Shown one piece after another: positions 55,781-64,000 of a stretch of 64,000 nucleotides of DNA (positions within the stretch are counted from its first letter, which is position 1; each line of letters opens with the position of its first letter). Location: assembly GCA_020722815.1 (NCBI GenBank), contig DYKB01000005.1:102490-166489 (forward strand). The letters are read 5' to 3'. Under the pieces are notes generated by a model. It was not told the origin of the DNA and ran no database searches. It saw only the letters and a program-made list of their open reading frames with translations. This DNA is from Caldithrix sp. (GTDB lineage: Bacteria; Zhuqueibacterota; Zhuqueibacteria; Thermofontimicrobiales; Sulfurfontimicrobiaceae). Position numbers and translations under genes: made by a program.

Positions 55781-58348
55781 CTAAAATTGTGCAATGAGTT
55801 CATCTTCCTTCATTTTATGTTGAAATTTAATCATTATTTGAAAAAGTTTTCCAACCTGCCGGATTTCGGGTCGTTCGTTTAATAATTGACCATTCAGCAA
55901 AATCGCTTTCATCGGATTTGGGCTAATAATTTTAATAAACGTTCCGTGTCCTTCAAACGCTTTTAAAATACAGGTCAAATTTTTTCCTTCTTTATTATAG
56001 CGGCATTTTTCAAGGATTGAATTGGCAGCCAGCAAATAAGGATATTCGGGATTACCCAGCTCAAATTGAATTTCTTTCCGTGGCATTTTTTCAAAAGGAA
56101 GAACTGCGGTAAAAACCTGTTTCCCGTCAAAGTTTATTCTTTTTAAAAAATTGCCTTCCCCATTTAATATGACACGAATCAGCTTGCCTTCAATCAAGAG
56201 GTCAAATTTCGCCGATTTCTGTTCCGGAAGGATAAATGGATCAAATGAAATATTCCATTCGTTTTCACGAACTCCCAGCAGTTGATACAGACAATACAGA
56301 TACCAGCCGCCAGCCCATAAAAACTGTGGTTTATCGACAGTTCCATAAATTTTACTATCTTCAGGATTTCCAATTCGACACTCGTACAGGGCTGGTTGGC
56401 CATTGGGACTATTCATAATCCCATCCACCGTCATTATTTTTTTAATAAAATGAAAAGCTGCCCGCTTCTTCCCTGCTGATAGCAAAGCTAACGCGTACCA
56501 GGCATTCCCATGCGGCCAGATACCACCGTTCATATAGTAATATTCTTCGCCGGCTTCATTGCCATTAAATTTATAAAAATCAATCAGTTGATGAAAATCC
56601 ATCGGAAAGGCATTATACATACCAATTTTTTCATCTAACAAAAATTTTTGTGCGGTTTGAAGTTGTGCGGCCTGACGGGCTTCATCGAGCAGATTAAAAT
56701 GATTGGCCAGCAGACTGCCGATATAAAAATGGGAATCTTTCGATCCATCGGCATTGAAATTGATCAGATATTTAAGCGAGTCATCCCACAAGCGCTGATT
56801 TAAATTGAACTGCAATTCATCGGCAAGCTGTTCGAAATTTATTAGTTGATCTGAATTTTCCTCAAGCCGGCATGAAAGGTAAATAAAATCACGCAAAGCA
56901 CGGATGGCCAATAGCGTCATATATGCCCGTGGACCGAAATTTTGCCCGATATCCCACCAGTCCGGTCGACTGGACCAGACGAGGCCGTCATCTTTTTTAT
57001 TTTTTAAAACTTCTGTTATGCTTTTGTTCAATAAAGGATAAAGCTCCTGAATCAGCGCAATATCAGCCGAATGACGCAGATATCGGGCAGAAAGAATCAC
57101 AAACCAGAGATGATTCCAGTTTTCTGGCCGAGGATATTCGGTTACGTACCGGTCATTTTTCCAATACCAGGCGTGAGGTATCAAATTTTCTTCATTTGCA
57201 TGCAGCTTCATAAAATTTAAATCCGCCTGCACCCGCTGAATATCGAAATTGACCGCAGCCAAATCGGTTAAAAGGACATCATGCGTAAAATAAAAATTAT
57301 ACTCGGCCGGACAGGGCATGGGAACGAATTGGCCATCCAGATAATGCTGATTGACTGCCAGAATGGTTTTCGACCAGGTGGTTGAATGATCGAGCCATCG
57401 ATCACCTGTATACAAACCTGTCTGACGCAGGCAATAATTCAGCACCTCCCGTTCGTACTGCTGAACCTCGTCCGGATAATTTGCTTTGAGTTCCTTTACT
57501 TTAATTTTTCCCTCTTCCTGTCGGCAGGCGCCAATAATCTGGACAATTTTCAGCATTTGAGCCGGTAAAAGCTGCTTTCGATAGACAAAACCCGCCACAG
57601 GATTGCCTGGAGCCTGTTGACTGAGTAATTCCGGTGTAAGTCTGCCTTTCATTCGGATCCGTTGATGTTCAAGACTACTGCCAAATTCGGATTTCGGAAT
57701 CGAAGTGGAAAAGTCAACCGGTTTTTCACCGGCATTTGCCACAAAAATCTGGACATTTTGCGTTTCTGGTTCGTCAAAATTAGCATAAATTGTCTGTGTT
57801 AATGAATCGAATTCAGTCCGGGCAAGATTCATCGGATGATAGGAATGGGAGGTTCGCAGCGATAAATCAAGCTGAGTACAAAATTCAAAAATTTGGGTGA
57901 AATCGCGCTGATTGGTCAATTCAAATTCGGCGACCATGGCCGGCTGATTTTTACAAAAATGATAACTGGCTGAAAATGATTTGATTGAATCAATTTGCGA
58001 AAATTTGACGGAAAATGGCGTCAATATAAAAGGCATGGGTTCAGGTTGCAGCCAGGTGCGGGGCTGATCACCTATTTTAAAGCCAATTGCCAGAATCCGA
58101 AATTGCGCCCGCTTCCAGTAATCCATGCTGACATCGATGCTATTCGCCACCGGGTAGAAAAAGCTGATGCGATTCAGCAGCGGCGAGCTGTGATGCATTT
58201 CGATTCCGACGTATGGTCCCCCAATCTCGATCTGGGCTGATCGACCCGAAAAATGAATAGCCAAATCTGGCTCTTCTTTTAAAGATCGGGATGTGCAAGA
58301 AACGATTAAAACAAAGATGAGCGATATATTTTGTATACGTCTAAACAT
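55781..58348 (-). CDS. large (alpha/alpha)6-type glycoside-hydrolase-like lipoprotein
   Basis: 855 residues; leader ends FVLIVSC, a lipobox at Cys18. An N-terminal beta-sandwich (to about residue 290) is followed by a helical toroid: EYNFYFTHDVLLTDLAAVNF, RYVTEYPRPENWNHLWFVIL, DDGLVWSSRPDWWDIGQNFG, EEYYYMNGGIWPHGNAWYAL and FLWAGGWYLYCLYQLLG. This resembles GH63/GH94/GH15-type alpha/alpha barrels with Asp or Glu acids in such loops; the exact family and substrate are not recognised. It is probably at the periplasmic face and releases sugars for the ABC importer that follows in the same operon. Confidence 0.75.
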   Translation of the reverse strand: MFRRIQNISLIFVLIVSCTSRSLKEEPDLAIHFSGRSAQIEIGGPYVGIEMHHSSPLLNRISFFYPVANSIDVSMDYWKRAQFRILAIGFKIGDQPRTWLQPEPMPFILTPFSVKFSQIDSIKSFSASYHFCKNQPAMVAEFELTNQRDFTQIFEFCTQLDLSLRTSHSYHPMNLARTEFDSLTQTIYANFDEPETQNVQIFVANAGEKPVDFSTSIPKSEFGSSLEHQRIRMKGRLTPELLSQQAPGNPVAGFVYRKQLLPAQMLKIVQIIGACRQEEGKIKVKELKANYPDEVQQYEREVLNYCLRQTGLYTGDRWLDHSTTWSKTILAVNQHYLDGQFVPMPCPAEYNFYFTHDVLLTDLAAVNFDIQRVQADLNFMKLHANEENLIPHAWYWKNDRYVTEYPRPENWNHLWFVILSARYLRHSADIALIQELYPLLNKSITEVLKNKKDDGLVWSSRPDWWDIGQNFGPRAYMTLLAIRALRDFIYLSCRLEENSDQLINFEQLADELQFNLNQRLWDDSLKYLINFNADGSKDSHFYIGSLLANHFNLLDEARQAAQLQTAQKFLLDEKIGMYNAFPMDFHQLIDFYKFNGNEAGEEYYYMNGGIWPHGNAWYALALLSAGKKRAAFHFIKKIMTVDGIMNSPNGQPALYECRIGNPEDSKIYGTVDKPQFLWAGGWYLYCLYQLLGVRENEWNISFDPFILPEQKSAKFDLLIEGKLIRVILNGEGNFLKRINFDGKQVFTAVLPFEKMPRKEIQFELGNPEYPYLLAANSILEKCRYNKEGKNLTCILKAFEGHGTFIKIISPNPMKAILLNGQLLNERPEIRQVGKLFQIMIKFQHKMKEDELIAQF

Positions 58349-58383
58349 TATAATCTATTTAGAAAGGGTGTAAAAAAAATATA

Positions 58384-58634
58384 TGACAGGATGAACCGGA
58401 TTTACAGGATTTTGGTACGTATTCATCCAATATTTATTTAAAAAAAATCCTGTCATTTTGAGGAGCTTTTCCTTTAACAAAAGCTCAGGACAGATTTTGC
58501 GACGAAGCAATCTCGGTTGTTTAATTTGAGGTGATTGCGAGCCTAAAAAACAGGATTCCGCAAAAAGCGCCTCAAAATGACAAATTTCAGTATTTTCGGA
58601 CATAAACTATAACCTAATCCTGTAAATCCTGTCC
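58384..58634. repeat. ACAGGAT-type inverted pair flanking a degenerate MITE-like copy
   Basis: GACAGGATGAACCGGATTTA at 58384 and TCCTGTAAATCCTGTC at about 58618 face each other. Between them lies the MITE-like copy 3 (58449-58606, reverse orientation), recognised by GCGACGAAGCAATCTC, GATTGCGAGCCTAAAAAACA and GTATTTTCGGACAT. The outer arm is missing at the left end. Confidence 0.6.
58449..58606. mobile_element. MITE-like element, copy 3, reversed and degenerate
   Basis: Reverse-complement match to copies 1 and 2 over the core words TGTCCGAAAATAC, TTTTTTAGGCTCGCAATC and GAGATTGCTTCGTCGC. One terminal arm is lost and no target duplication is visible, so it is probably an old copy. Confidence 0.6.
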
Positions 58635-58656
58635 AAAAACAACTCTATTAAAAAAA

Positions 58657-61600
58657 TCATTTCAAAAAAATCAGCTTCCGCTTCTGCTGAAAATTTTCCG
58701 CCTGCATTTCATAAATATAAATGCCACTGGCGACTGAAACACCTAGGTTATTTTCGGCATTCCAGTTTACCGTATGAAATCCCGCTGGCTGGTTTTGATT
58801 GAGCAATAAACGCACTTCCTGTCCCAGCAAGTCATAAATTTTGATTTTGACAGGTGAACTGTTCTTCAATTGGTATCGAATGGTCGTCTGGCTGTTAAAA
58901 GGATTCGGGAAATTTTGTAAGAGCGCAAAGTTTTCCGGCAGAAGATTTCCCGTTGTTTCAATTCCGGTCAGGGATTTATAAAGCGATCTAATTTCATCTG
59001 CTGGAAGCGCCTGATTATAAATTCGAATATCATCTAGCACACCTTTAAAATTATGGGCGTTGTTATTCGGCAGCACCTGACCAAGGGTTAAATCGATGGG
59101 AGTTTGTAATATTTGCCCGGAAAAGGTAGTCGAGGCATTTAATTCACCATTCAGGTAAATTTCAAATTTTTTGCCATCGTACACCGTAGTCACATAATAA
59201 AAAACATTTTTGAGTAAAGCGGCTTTGGTGTCCAGGTCTTTTACACCATCGGTGGATTTAACAGTCCAGCGGAGCATATTGGTACCAGGCGTAATGGATA
59301 TTTTCCAGCGATTTTCCCAATTGCCGTGAGAAATTGGATAAGCTTCCCTGTCGAAATATTCATCCAGACGCATCCAGAAGCTCACCGTAATGGCCTCCTG
59401 AAAATTAAGGCTGGGATGATCCAGCACCTTTATATAATCGTCCAGACCATCGAAATAGTACGCGCCATCCGGTTTTCCCAGAGGATCTGGAACCAGCACT
59501 GGCCCAAAAGGTGTGCCGTTATTCCCAAATCCACTTATATCAAACGAATTGCCATCACAAGGGAGATGCAGGACCAGTTTTCCCACCACGATTCCCACAC
59601 TGTCCACAGTGCTGGCACCCCGGCGGTCGACGACCTGACAGCTTACATAATAGACGCCATTTGCAGCAGGCGCGGTCCAGAAGGCCTGCGCTTTATTCGT
59701 TGTTAATTCACCATCTATAGCCTTCCACTTATATTTTAAGGTATCCAGATCCGGATCGCGTGCAAAACAGGTCAAAGTTACCATTTCGCCGAAATCCACC
59801 GGATTGGGAACGGCATTTATCTTTTCAATGACAGGGGATCGATTATCGATGACTTTCAGCACGACCTGCGCCGTATCGGAAGCGCCTGCGCCATCCCTGA
59901 CGATACATTGGATTGGATATATGCCGGCAATAGCAGGTGCTTTCCAGGAAACCTGTTTCCCGGTTCCGGTAATTGTCCCTTCCACAACCTTCCAGGTATA
60001 TTCCAGCGCGGGATTATCCCGATCTTCGGCTGCACAATAAAGCATAACCTGACTTTCAATCATGATTTCCAGCGGCGAAGCTGCCAGACTTTTAATTCGC
60101 GGCGGATAGTTTTCGGGAATATCGCCGGAATGATAGTCGGCGATAATCCCGTTCACCAGTATCCATTCGCCCTCGTAAGCAATCTGTCCCCCGGTCGGCA
60201 GCAAAACCAGCAAAACCGCTGAATTCGATGGAATCGAAAAAGTAGCAGTTCCATTGGCACCTTGCGCCAAAAACTGATTGGTGATAGCATCATATAAATC
60301 ACACGCCGCTCCCCCAACCTGAATTTCGACAAATTTTGCTTCATCATACGGATTAAAATAGAGGTAAGTCGGAAAAGCTTCATTTCCAAAATAGTCCGTT
60401 TTCAACACATCCAGTTGCAAAATTTCCGGAACATTGGTGGTGTCGATGATGCCGCCCAGAATACCCACATGAGAGGAACCATAGAGCGAAAGATTGGTCG
60501 GCCCCCAGTTGTTGCGCATGAAATCACCAGTCGCGTACGGACTAACGCCGGTGTGCAGCGCATATTGTCGGAGGGCTTCGTAGGCGATGTATGCGTGGGG
60601 ATCGTACTGTTTTGCCCAGTCTTCATTATCCTGTCGATCATCGGGCAGATATTTTGAATAAAAGAGCCGGGAGGCATTCGCCAGATTGAGCATCCATTTG
60701 CCAATCGCACGGGCAAAACGTTCATCATAGCGCACCATGGGCACCAGCGCACCGGCCTGCTCAAAGCCGTTCATGGCAAACGCATAGCCGGCAAATTTGG
60801 CTTCGCCTATCAGGCCGGCACAATCGTAATCACCCCATTTCCCGAGGGTGGCCCCCCAATTTCGCACATTTCCATCCGTGGTGAAACACCAGTCGAGCAT
60901 TTTTTGAATATTATAATTCGTACCCAGTTCGGCATTCATCCGGGCAGCAACATAGACGCCATAGGGCAATTGCAGTTCATAAAATGGATTGGAATCAAAA
61001 TTATTTAAAAACTCCAGACACCATTCTGCACCGATTCGATATTCAGGATTACCTGTTTTTAGATAAGCATTATAAAGCAGCCAGCCAATAGCCCCCGCTG
61101 CTTCCGGCTCTTTGACTCCCTCGCTTAGCGGCTTCATGGTGGAAAGGCTCCAGGCGCGATAGTTCATATTGGGCGCTTTCCAGGGAGTGGTACTCGCCCC
61201 CATGCGTTTGACAGCCTCCAGCCAGCGGTCGGCCACCATTTTAAATTGATATTCAAAATCGCCGGTATTGGGATAGAGGTCATATAATTGATAAAAAAAG
61301 ACATTCGGCATGGTGTCGTACCACCAGTCACTTCCGCTTCGGGCAGTGGGATTGTTTAAATATACATTTTCTTCCGGCCTTTTATTAAAAAATTCTTCAG
61401 ACATCAGCACCCAATTCTGACCATTCTGATTACGCTTATCAACGCCCGCCAGAGATGCGCTGATTACCGCCGGCAACACATTTATCCCCTCGGCTGACGA
61501 TGGATAAGGCGTACCCACAATTGTATGCAGCCCAAATCGGGGGTGATTTGGATAATTCAAGCCGTTATTATCAGTCCAGACGAGGGGAAGATACTGGCCC

Positions 61601-61791
61601 GTGCGATTTAGGTCAAATACCAGCGTGTCGTAACCCATTGCCACCTGTTTCCAGTTACGCATGAGATATGGTTTAGGGTGATTGGGCATGCGTTCGATAC
61701 GGGAAATGGGGATTTGTTGTGAGAAAAGGTCTAAATCTGATAACAAAATCAGGAAAGTGATGAGAAATATGCGATAGATTTTCTTTTGCAT
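58657..61791 (-). CDS. secreted multidomain protein: helical catalytic-like part, Ig-like domains, LamG domain, sorting-like C-terminus
   Basis: About 1044 residues from ATG at 61791 (AGAGGAC 5 bases upstream; signal peptide IYRIFLITFLILLSDLDLFS). Residues about 20-560 form a helix- and Trp-rich domain with ARSGSDWWYDTMPNVFFYQL and GAIGWLLYNAYLKTGN, like an (alpha/alpha)6 glycoside enzyme of a family I cannot name. About 570-750 are two Ig/PKD-like repeats (LEYTWKVVEGTITGTGKQVS; LKYKWKAIDGELTTNKAQAF). About 755-955 is a LamG/concanavalin domain (GAYYFDGLDDYIKVLDHPSL; FKGVLDDIRIYNQALPADEI). The last 85 residues (NFPNPFNSQTTIRYQL; ASGIYIYEM; KRKLIFLK) are a type A sorting domain. It is therefore probably exported to the surface and binds polysaccharide. 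Confidence 0.85.
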   Translation of the reverse strand: MQKKIYRIFLITFLILLSDLDLFSQQIPISRIERMPNHPKPYLMRNWKQVAMGYDTLVFDLNRTGQYLPLVWTDNNGLNYPNHPRFGLHTIVGTPYPSSAEGINVLPAVISASLAGVDKRNQNGQNWVLMSEEFFNKRPEENVYLNNPTARSGSDWWYDTMPNVFFYQLYDLYPNTGDFEYQFKMVADRWLEAVKRMGASTTPWKAPNMNYRAWSLSTMKPLSEGVKEPEAAGAIGWLLYNAYLKTGNPEYRIGAEWCLEFLNNFDSNPFYELQLPYGVYVAARMNAELGTNYNIQKMLDWCFTTDGNVRNWGATLGKWGDYDCAGLIGEAKFAGYAFAMNGFEQAGALVPMVRYDERFARAIGKWMLNLANASRLFYSKYLPDDRQDNEDWAKQYDPHAYIAYEALRQYALHTGVSPYATGDFMRNNWGPTNLSLYGSSHVGILGGIIDTTNVPEILQLDVLKTDYFGNEAFPTYLYFNPYDEAKFVEIQVGGAACDLYDAITNQFLAQGANGTATFSIPSNSAVLLVLLPTGGQIAYEGEWILVNGIIADYHSGDIPENYPPRIKSLAASPLEIMIESQVMLYCAAEDRDNPALEYTWKVVEGTITGTGKQVSWKAPAIAGIYPIQCIVRDGAGASDTAQVVLKVIDNRSPVIEKINAVPNPVDFGEMVTLTCFARDPDLDTLKYKWKAIDGELTTNKAQAFWTAPAANGVYYVSCQVVDRRGASTVDSVGIVVGKLVLHLPCDGNSFDISGFGNNGTPFGPVLVPDPLGKPDGAYYFDGLDDYIKVLDHPSLNFQEAITVSFWMRLDEYFDREAYPISHGNWENRWKISITPGTNMLRWTVKSTDGVKDLDTKAALLKNVFYYVTTVYDGKKFEIYLNGELNASTTFSGQILQTPIDLTLGQVLPNNNAHNFKGVLDDIRIYNQALPADEIRSLYKSLTGIETTGNLLPENFALLQNFPNPFNSQTTIRYQLKNSSPVKIKIYDLLGQEVRLLLNQNQPAGFHTVNWNAENNLGVSVASGIYIYEMQAENFQQKRKLIFLK

Positions 61792-61913
61792 TTTAAGTCC
61801 TCTGGTTTTAACATGACCGTCATCCTGGAGCATAACCGTCAGGCTAAGATATTAAATTATTAAAAAACAATAGGTTGGTTATACAATAAAATTTATGGAA
61901 TTCCAGGCATCTG

Positions 61914-61992
61914 ACCCTCACCCCAACCCTCTCCCGGAGGGAGAGGGCGTAGCTTATCCCCTCTTCCGCCGGGAGAGGGTTAGGGTGAGGGT
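61914..61992. repeat. CCCTCACCCC palindromic element
   Basis: CCCTCACCCCAACCCTCTCC at the left and GGGAGAGGGTTAGGGTGAGG at the right pair nearly perfectly, with GGAGGGAGAGGGCG inside. Same family as the block at 8060-8430. It lies between two minus-strand genes. Confidence 0.75.
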
Positions 61993-62079
61993 ATTTTTTA
62001 GTATAACTTATTTCTTAATTTTCAGTTAGTTATCACCTTAACCTGACGGCTATGCACCCTGGAGGTGATGGTCACGTGC

Positions 62080-63546
62080 TCAAAACTCAAACCATCGATA
62101 AATCCCTTCCCCCTCATCTGCCTGCTTTTTATGCCGAAATTCATTGGTCGAAGCGGAGTAGGTATAATCTTTGATCCAGGTTTCTGCATTTTCAGCGATT
62201 TCCCGAATGGCTTCTATTATATAATGAAGCTCTGCGTCGGTCATGGTGGGATGCAGTGACAAACGCACCCAACCGGGCTTTTCGGATAAATTGCCATGAT
62301 CGATTTTTGACGTAAACCGTCGCGATAACTCCTGACTGATATGCAACAGATAATGACCATAAGTCCCGGCACAGGAACAACCGCCGCGAACCTGGATGCC
62401 ATAACGATCATTCAGGGATTTGACGATAAAATTATAGTGAATTTTATTGAAATAAAACGAAATTACACCTAACCGATGCTCGATATGGTCCGCCAGCAGA
62501 TGAATCCCCGGTATTTTTCGCAACTCAGGAAAAGCGATTTCCAGCAATTCCTCTTCACGGGCCAGCATTTTTTCAGTCGTCATCTGCTCTTTGAGTTTTA
62601 TGGCCAGCGCTGCCCGAATTGATTGCAAAAAACCGGGCGTGCCGCCATCTTCACGAATTTCAATATCCTGGAAGAAGCGGTGATGCCCCCACGGGTCTGT
62701 CCAGGCCACCGTTCCGCCACCGGGTTGATCCGGCACGCGATTCCGATAAAGTTGGGCATCGAAAATCAAAACACCGGAGGAGCCGGGTCCGCCCAGAAAC
62801 TTGTGCGGCGAAAAGAAAATGGCATCCAGCCGCTCGGCCGGATCGGCTGGGTGCATATCCATATTAACATACGGTGCAGAAGCCGCGAAATCCACAAAAC
62901 AGTAGCCGCCATAGGCATGCATCAATCTGGCCATCTGGTGATAGGGCGTTTGAATTCCGGTAACATTGGAACAGGCGGTAAAGGCGCCGATTTTAAAGGG
63001 TCGATCCGGATATTTCTTTAAACTTTGCTCCAAATTGTTTAAATCCACCAGCCCCTGACTATCCGGCTGGACAACCACCACATCGGAACTGGTTTCCAGC
63101 CACGAGGTCTGATTCGAGTGATGCTCCATATGGGTGATAAAAACCACCGGTTTCAGTTCTTTTGGAATACAGGTAAACCCGGCACAACGTTCCGGAATTT
63201 TTAAGCCCAATAACCGCTGGAGTTTCGTCACCGCCGCGGTCATTCCGAAGCCAGTATTGAGCAGGACATCATTTGGGCCGGCATTCACGTGTTTTTTAAT
63301 AATTTCATGCGCGTGATGATAAGCAATGGTCATCGAAGTGCCGGTAACACTGGTCACCGTATGGGTATTGCCCACGAATGGTCCAAAATTTCTGGTGATT
63401 TTATCTTCAATTGGTTGATAAAGCCGTCCGCTGGCTATCCAGTCGGCGTAAACAATCCGTTTTTTCCCAAATGGGGAATGGAATTCCTGGTTCTGTCCAA
63501 TTGTATTTTTTCGAAACTTATTAAAACAGGATTCTAACTGACTCAT
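62080..63546 (-). CDS. class V aminotransferase (cysteine desulfurase-like)
   Basis: 488 residues, longer than SufS (about 400). ATG at 63546 follows GGAGG. PLP-enzyme features: THTVTSVTGTSMTIAYHHAH near 61-80, the H-based cofactor site THMEHHSNQTSW, VDFAASAPYVNMD, the Lys249 in FFSPHKFLGG, and a Cys pair in RGGCSCAG (390 and 392) at the place of the desulfurase cysteine. C-terminal RLSLHPTMTDAELHYIIEAI is family-typical. No suf or isc gene is adjacent; the role may be sulfur transfer or cysteine/selenocysteine breakdown. Alone at the right edge. Confidence 0.85.
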   Translation of the reverse strand: MSQLESCFNKFRKNTIGQNQEFHSPFGKKRIVYADWIASGRLYQPIEDKITRNFGPFVGNTHTVTSVTGTSMTIAYHHAHEIIKKHVNAGPNDVLLNTGFGMTAAVTKLQRLLGLKIPERCAGFTCIPKELKPVVFITHMEHHSNQTSWLETSSDVVVVQPDSQGLVDLNNLEQSLKKYPDRPFKIGAFTACSNVTGIQTPYHQMARLMHAYGGYCFVDFAASAPYVNMDMHPADPAERLDAIFFSPHKFLGGPGSSGVLIFDAQLYRNRVPDQPGGGTVAWTDPWGHHRFFQDIEIREDGGTPGFLQSIRAALAIKLKEQMTTEKMLAREEELLEIAFPELRKIPGIHLLADHIEHRLGVISFYFNKIHYNFIVKSLNDRYGIQVRGGCSCAGTYGHYLLHISQELSRRFTSKIDHGNLSEKPGWVRLSLHPTMTDAELHYIIEAIREIAENAETWIKDYTYSASTNEFRHKKQADEGEGIYRWFEF

Positions 63547-64000
63547 TGCGCTGCCTCCCGATTGATTATATGGTGAAATGAACTTTTCGTAATATAATCA
63601 TATCGGGACAAAAAGTAAAGAGGAGAATTGATCACAATATCAGTTAAAATCAAACCGCATCGAAATAATAAAATTATAAAAAAAGACCGCAGATTTCACC
63701 GTTTACACAGATTTTTTGGGGCCACAGAATAAAGAGGCCACAGAATGTATCCCCTCAATAAAACAGGGGAAGACCTTCGCGGTTTTTCTCATAATAATCA
63801 TGATATTCAGTTTAATCCATGGATTTCAATAAGAAAACCTCGAAGGTCTGGATTTTACCCAACATTATTGAGCAATATGTTTATGATCGATTCAATAATT
63901 CATTTTAATTAGATCGATAAAAAAAGACCTGACGCAAAGCGTCAAATCAGGCATTCCAACGCCGGAGCGTTGGAACGAGAGTAAAATCAGATCTGACGCA
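63547..64000. other. right-edge spacer with palindromic elements
   Basis: No gene. 63747-63872: element starting GTATCCCCTCAATAAA and ending near ATTATTGAG, with inner arms ACCTTCGCGG / AAAACCTCGAAGGT, related to 54365-54455. 63928-63950: CTGACGC-AAA-GCGTCAAATCAG hairpin. 63953-63974: TTCCAACGC-CG-GAGCGTTGGAA hairpin. The last bases repeat ATCAGATCTGACGCA, so the array may go on beyond the window. Confidence 0.6.

Noticed and set aside
63928-64000. Start of a CRISPR array at the right edge
   Set aside because: The repeated words are self-complementary hairpins of unequal spacing and no spacer-like units or cas genes are present.

Overview
The window reads as a chromosomal segment of a Gram-negative bacterium of the FCB superphylum, most like the KSB1/Calditrichota-type lineages. 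The signs are a TonB-dependent receptor with a carboxypeptidase-regulatory N-terminal domain, a PorV/UPF0164-type outer-membrane protein, secreted proteins ending in type A sorting-like domains, many lipoproteins, and intergenic spacers full of small palindromic repeats. The lineage is an inference from gene content; no rRNA or tRNA gene was seen. No CRISPR array, transposase or integrase was recognised.

Layout. 1-864: left-truncated alkaline-phosphatase-superfamily lipoprotein (minus). 865-1463: decayed coding remnants. 1464-7871 (minus): outer-membrane trio of TonB-dependent receptor (three lesions), sorting-domain protein and PorV-like protein. 8634-16452 (minus): sugar-acid catabolic cluster (DUF4861-like lipoprotein, HpcH/HpaI aldolase, tartronate-semialdehyde-reductase-type enzyme, MFS transporter, GntR/FCD regulator, D-2-hydroxyacid dehydrogenase). 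16547-26362 (minus): alpha-galactosidase cluster with a secreted beta-sandwich protein, an FG-GAP/VCBS lipoprotein, a Gfo/Idh/MocA oxidoreductase, an FGE-fold lipoprotein and an Eis-like acetyltransferase; three of these genes are broken. 26738-29050: iron-sulfur protein and pyrB. 29397-40849 (minus): intact but reduced division/cell-wall cluster mraZ-rsmH-ftsL-ftsI-murF-ftsW-murG-ftsQ-ftsA-ftsZ, with a clear promoter, a four-box MraZ operator and a terminator. 41932-43365: TolC-like protein. 45063-49331 (plus): HGSNAT-like membrane protein, GH28 and GH43. 49473-61791 (minus): GH130 phosphorylase, (alpha/alpha)6 lipoprotein, ABC sugar importer without ATPase, a large GH-like lipoprotein and a 1044-residue multidomain sorting-domain protein. 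62080-63546: class V aminotransferase. The rest is repeat-rich spacer.

How it fits together. Apart from the division cluster and a few housekeeping genes, the window is for plant-polysaccharide use: pectin backbone (GH28), side chains (GH43, alpha-galactosidase), manno-oligosaccharides (GH130), sugar acids (aldolase/reductase/transporter) and uptake (TonB receptor, ABC importer). No SusD-type protein was seen, so the receptor/sorting-domain/PorV trio may be this lineage's outer-membrane capture system.

Most interesting. (1) The MFS transporter carries a complete seven-repeat FG-GAP-like beta-propeller of about 378 residues between TM1 and TM2, in frame, where the first periplasmic loop should be. 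(2) The gntR gene and the alpha-galactosidase cluster 16 kb away share a promoter of identical geometry (TTGCAW, 17 bp, -10) followed directly by the palindrome TGGTTAACCA, with a third near-copy before the dehydrogenase, suggesting one regulon. (3) All clear gene lesions lie between 4.6 and 26.4 kb. (4) There are two families of MITE-like elements, one with an exact 8-bp target duplication.
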